34,184 bases of DNA, taken from the NCBI GenBank assembly GCA_026647565.1, contig JAPKGU010000020.1, forward strand, positions 1-34,184, given 5' to 3'. Below, piece after piece: positions 33,905 through 34,184 of the stretch (position 1 is its first letter; each line of letters starts with the position of its first letter). The stretch comes from Phycisphaerales bacterium. GTDB taxonomy: Bacteria; Planctomycetota; Phycisphaerae; Phycisphaerales; UBA1924. A program made the translations under genes and the position numbers. The notes beneath the pieces were generated by a model. That model was not told the origin of the DNA and made no database searches. It was given only the letters and a program-made list of their open reading frames with translations.

Positions 33905-34168
33905 ATGGCTCACTCACTCTCCGCACGCAAGCGTGTCCGCCAGAACATCAAGCAGCGCGCCCTCAATCGCTGGCGTCTCCGGTCCATGCGCGCCGCCATC
34001 AAGGACTTCAACGACAAGATCCTCCACGGATCAAAGTCCGAGGCCACAGAGGCCTTCAAGGCCTGCGTCAAGTCCATCGATCGCTCCGCCCAGCGAGGCG
34101 TGATCCATGCCAACCAGGCCGCGCGCCGCAAGAGCCGCCTCAGCGCCCGCCTCAAGGCCAAGAAGTAA
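33905..34168 (+). CDS. rpsT: 30S ribosomal protein S20
   Basis: S20 binds 16S rRNA early in 30S assembly. The 87-residue, Lys/Arg-rich, all-helical protein opens MAHSLSARKRVRQNIKQRAL, fits the S20 N-terminal pattern and has the usual length of 85-90. The C-terminal half GVIHANQAARRKSRLSARL matches the S20 signature (GxIHxNxAARxKSRL). ATG 33905 is preceded by AGAGAGG (33887-33893), 11 nt away, slightly distant. It is transcribed away from the tRNA-Arg gene and ends in TAA 16 nt before the window edge. The 242 bp before it contain only the tRNA promoter side and the candidate rpsT promoter. Confidence 0.96.
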   Translation: MAHSLSARKRVRQNIKQRALNRWRLRSMRAAIKDFNDKILHGSKSEATEAFKACVKSIDRSAQRGVIHANQAARRKSRLSARLKAKK

Positions 34169-34184
34169 TCCACCGCGCCTCACC

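Noticed and set aside
33547-34168. Upstream extension of the rpsT frame through the tRNA-Arg region
   Set aside because: The frame is open by GC bias only. S20 length and its N-terminal motif fix the start at 33905.

Overview
The window is about 34 kb of GC-rich, gene-dense chromosomal DNA. The protein families, the codon bias and a giant filamentous-haemagglutinin-like adhesin suggest a planctomycete, probably Phycisphaerae-like. This is inferred from sequence style only; no marker search was possible.

Layout. (1) 1-1153: 3' part of a DsbD-type thiol:disulfide transporter cut by the window edge. (2) 1342-1413: tRNA-Gly(GCC) with its own intrinsic terminator. (3) 1632-13771: a type VI secretion (T6SS) membrane and regulatory block. 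It holds a 1485-aa pseudokinase/TM/FGE-like fusion resembling PpkA joined to TagR, a small lipoprotein on the opposite strand, an FHA-less TagH/Fha-like protein, TssL (DotU), TssM (IcmF) and a TagF-like protein. No tube, sheath, baseplate, TssJ or TssK gene is present. (4) 13903-28841: a two-partner secretion pair, an FhaC/ShlB-type TpsB transporter and a 4262-aa TpsA exoprotein containing 120-bp tandem repeats. (5) 28863-30683: a multi-pass GT-C-like glycosyltransferase 21 nt behind TpsA. (6) 30748-33459: an M16 zinc protease gene broken by one in-frame TGA. (7) 33589-33662 and 33905-34168: tRNA-Arg(ACG) on the minus strand with its terminator, then rpsT (ribosomal protein S20).

How the parts may work together. 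In Pseudomonas, T6SS activity can be gated by a threonine-phosphorylation relay: periplasmic TagR (FGE-like) acts on the membrane kinase PpkA, which phosphorylates Fha, and TagF represses post-translationally. Here the sensor and kinase seem fused in one polypeptide whose catalytic motifs (HRD, DFG) are degenerate. The Fha-like partner lacks an FHA domain. The architecture of the relay therefore remains while its phospho-chemistry appears lost, which is the most interesting reading of the window. Gene junctions in this block are tight (GTGA and ATGA overlaps and two possible bridging mini-ORFs). The tagF stop also overlaps an ATG in frame with tpsB, so the type VI and type Vb loci may be co-expressed.
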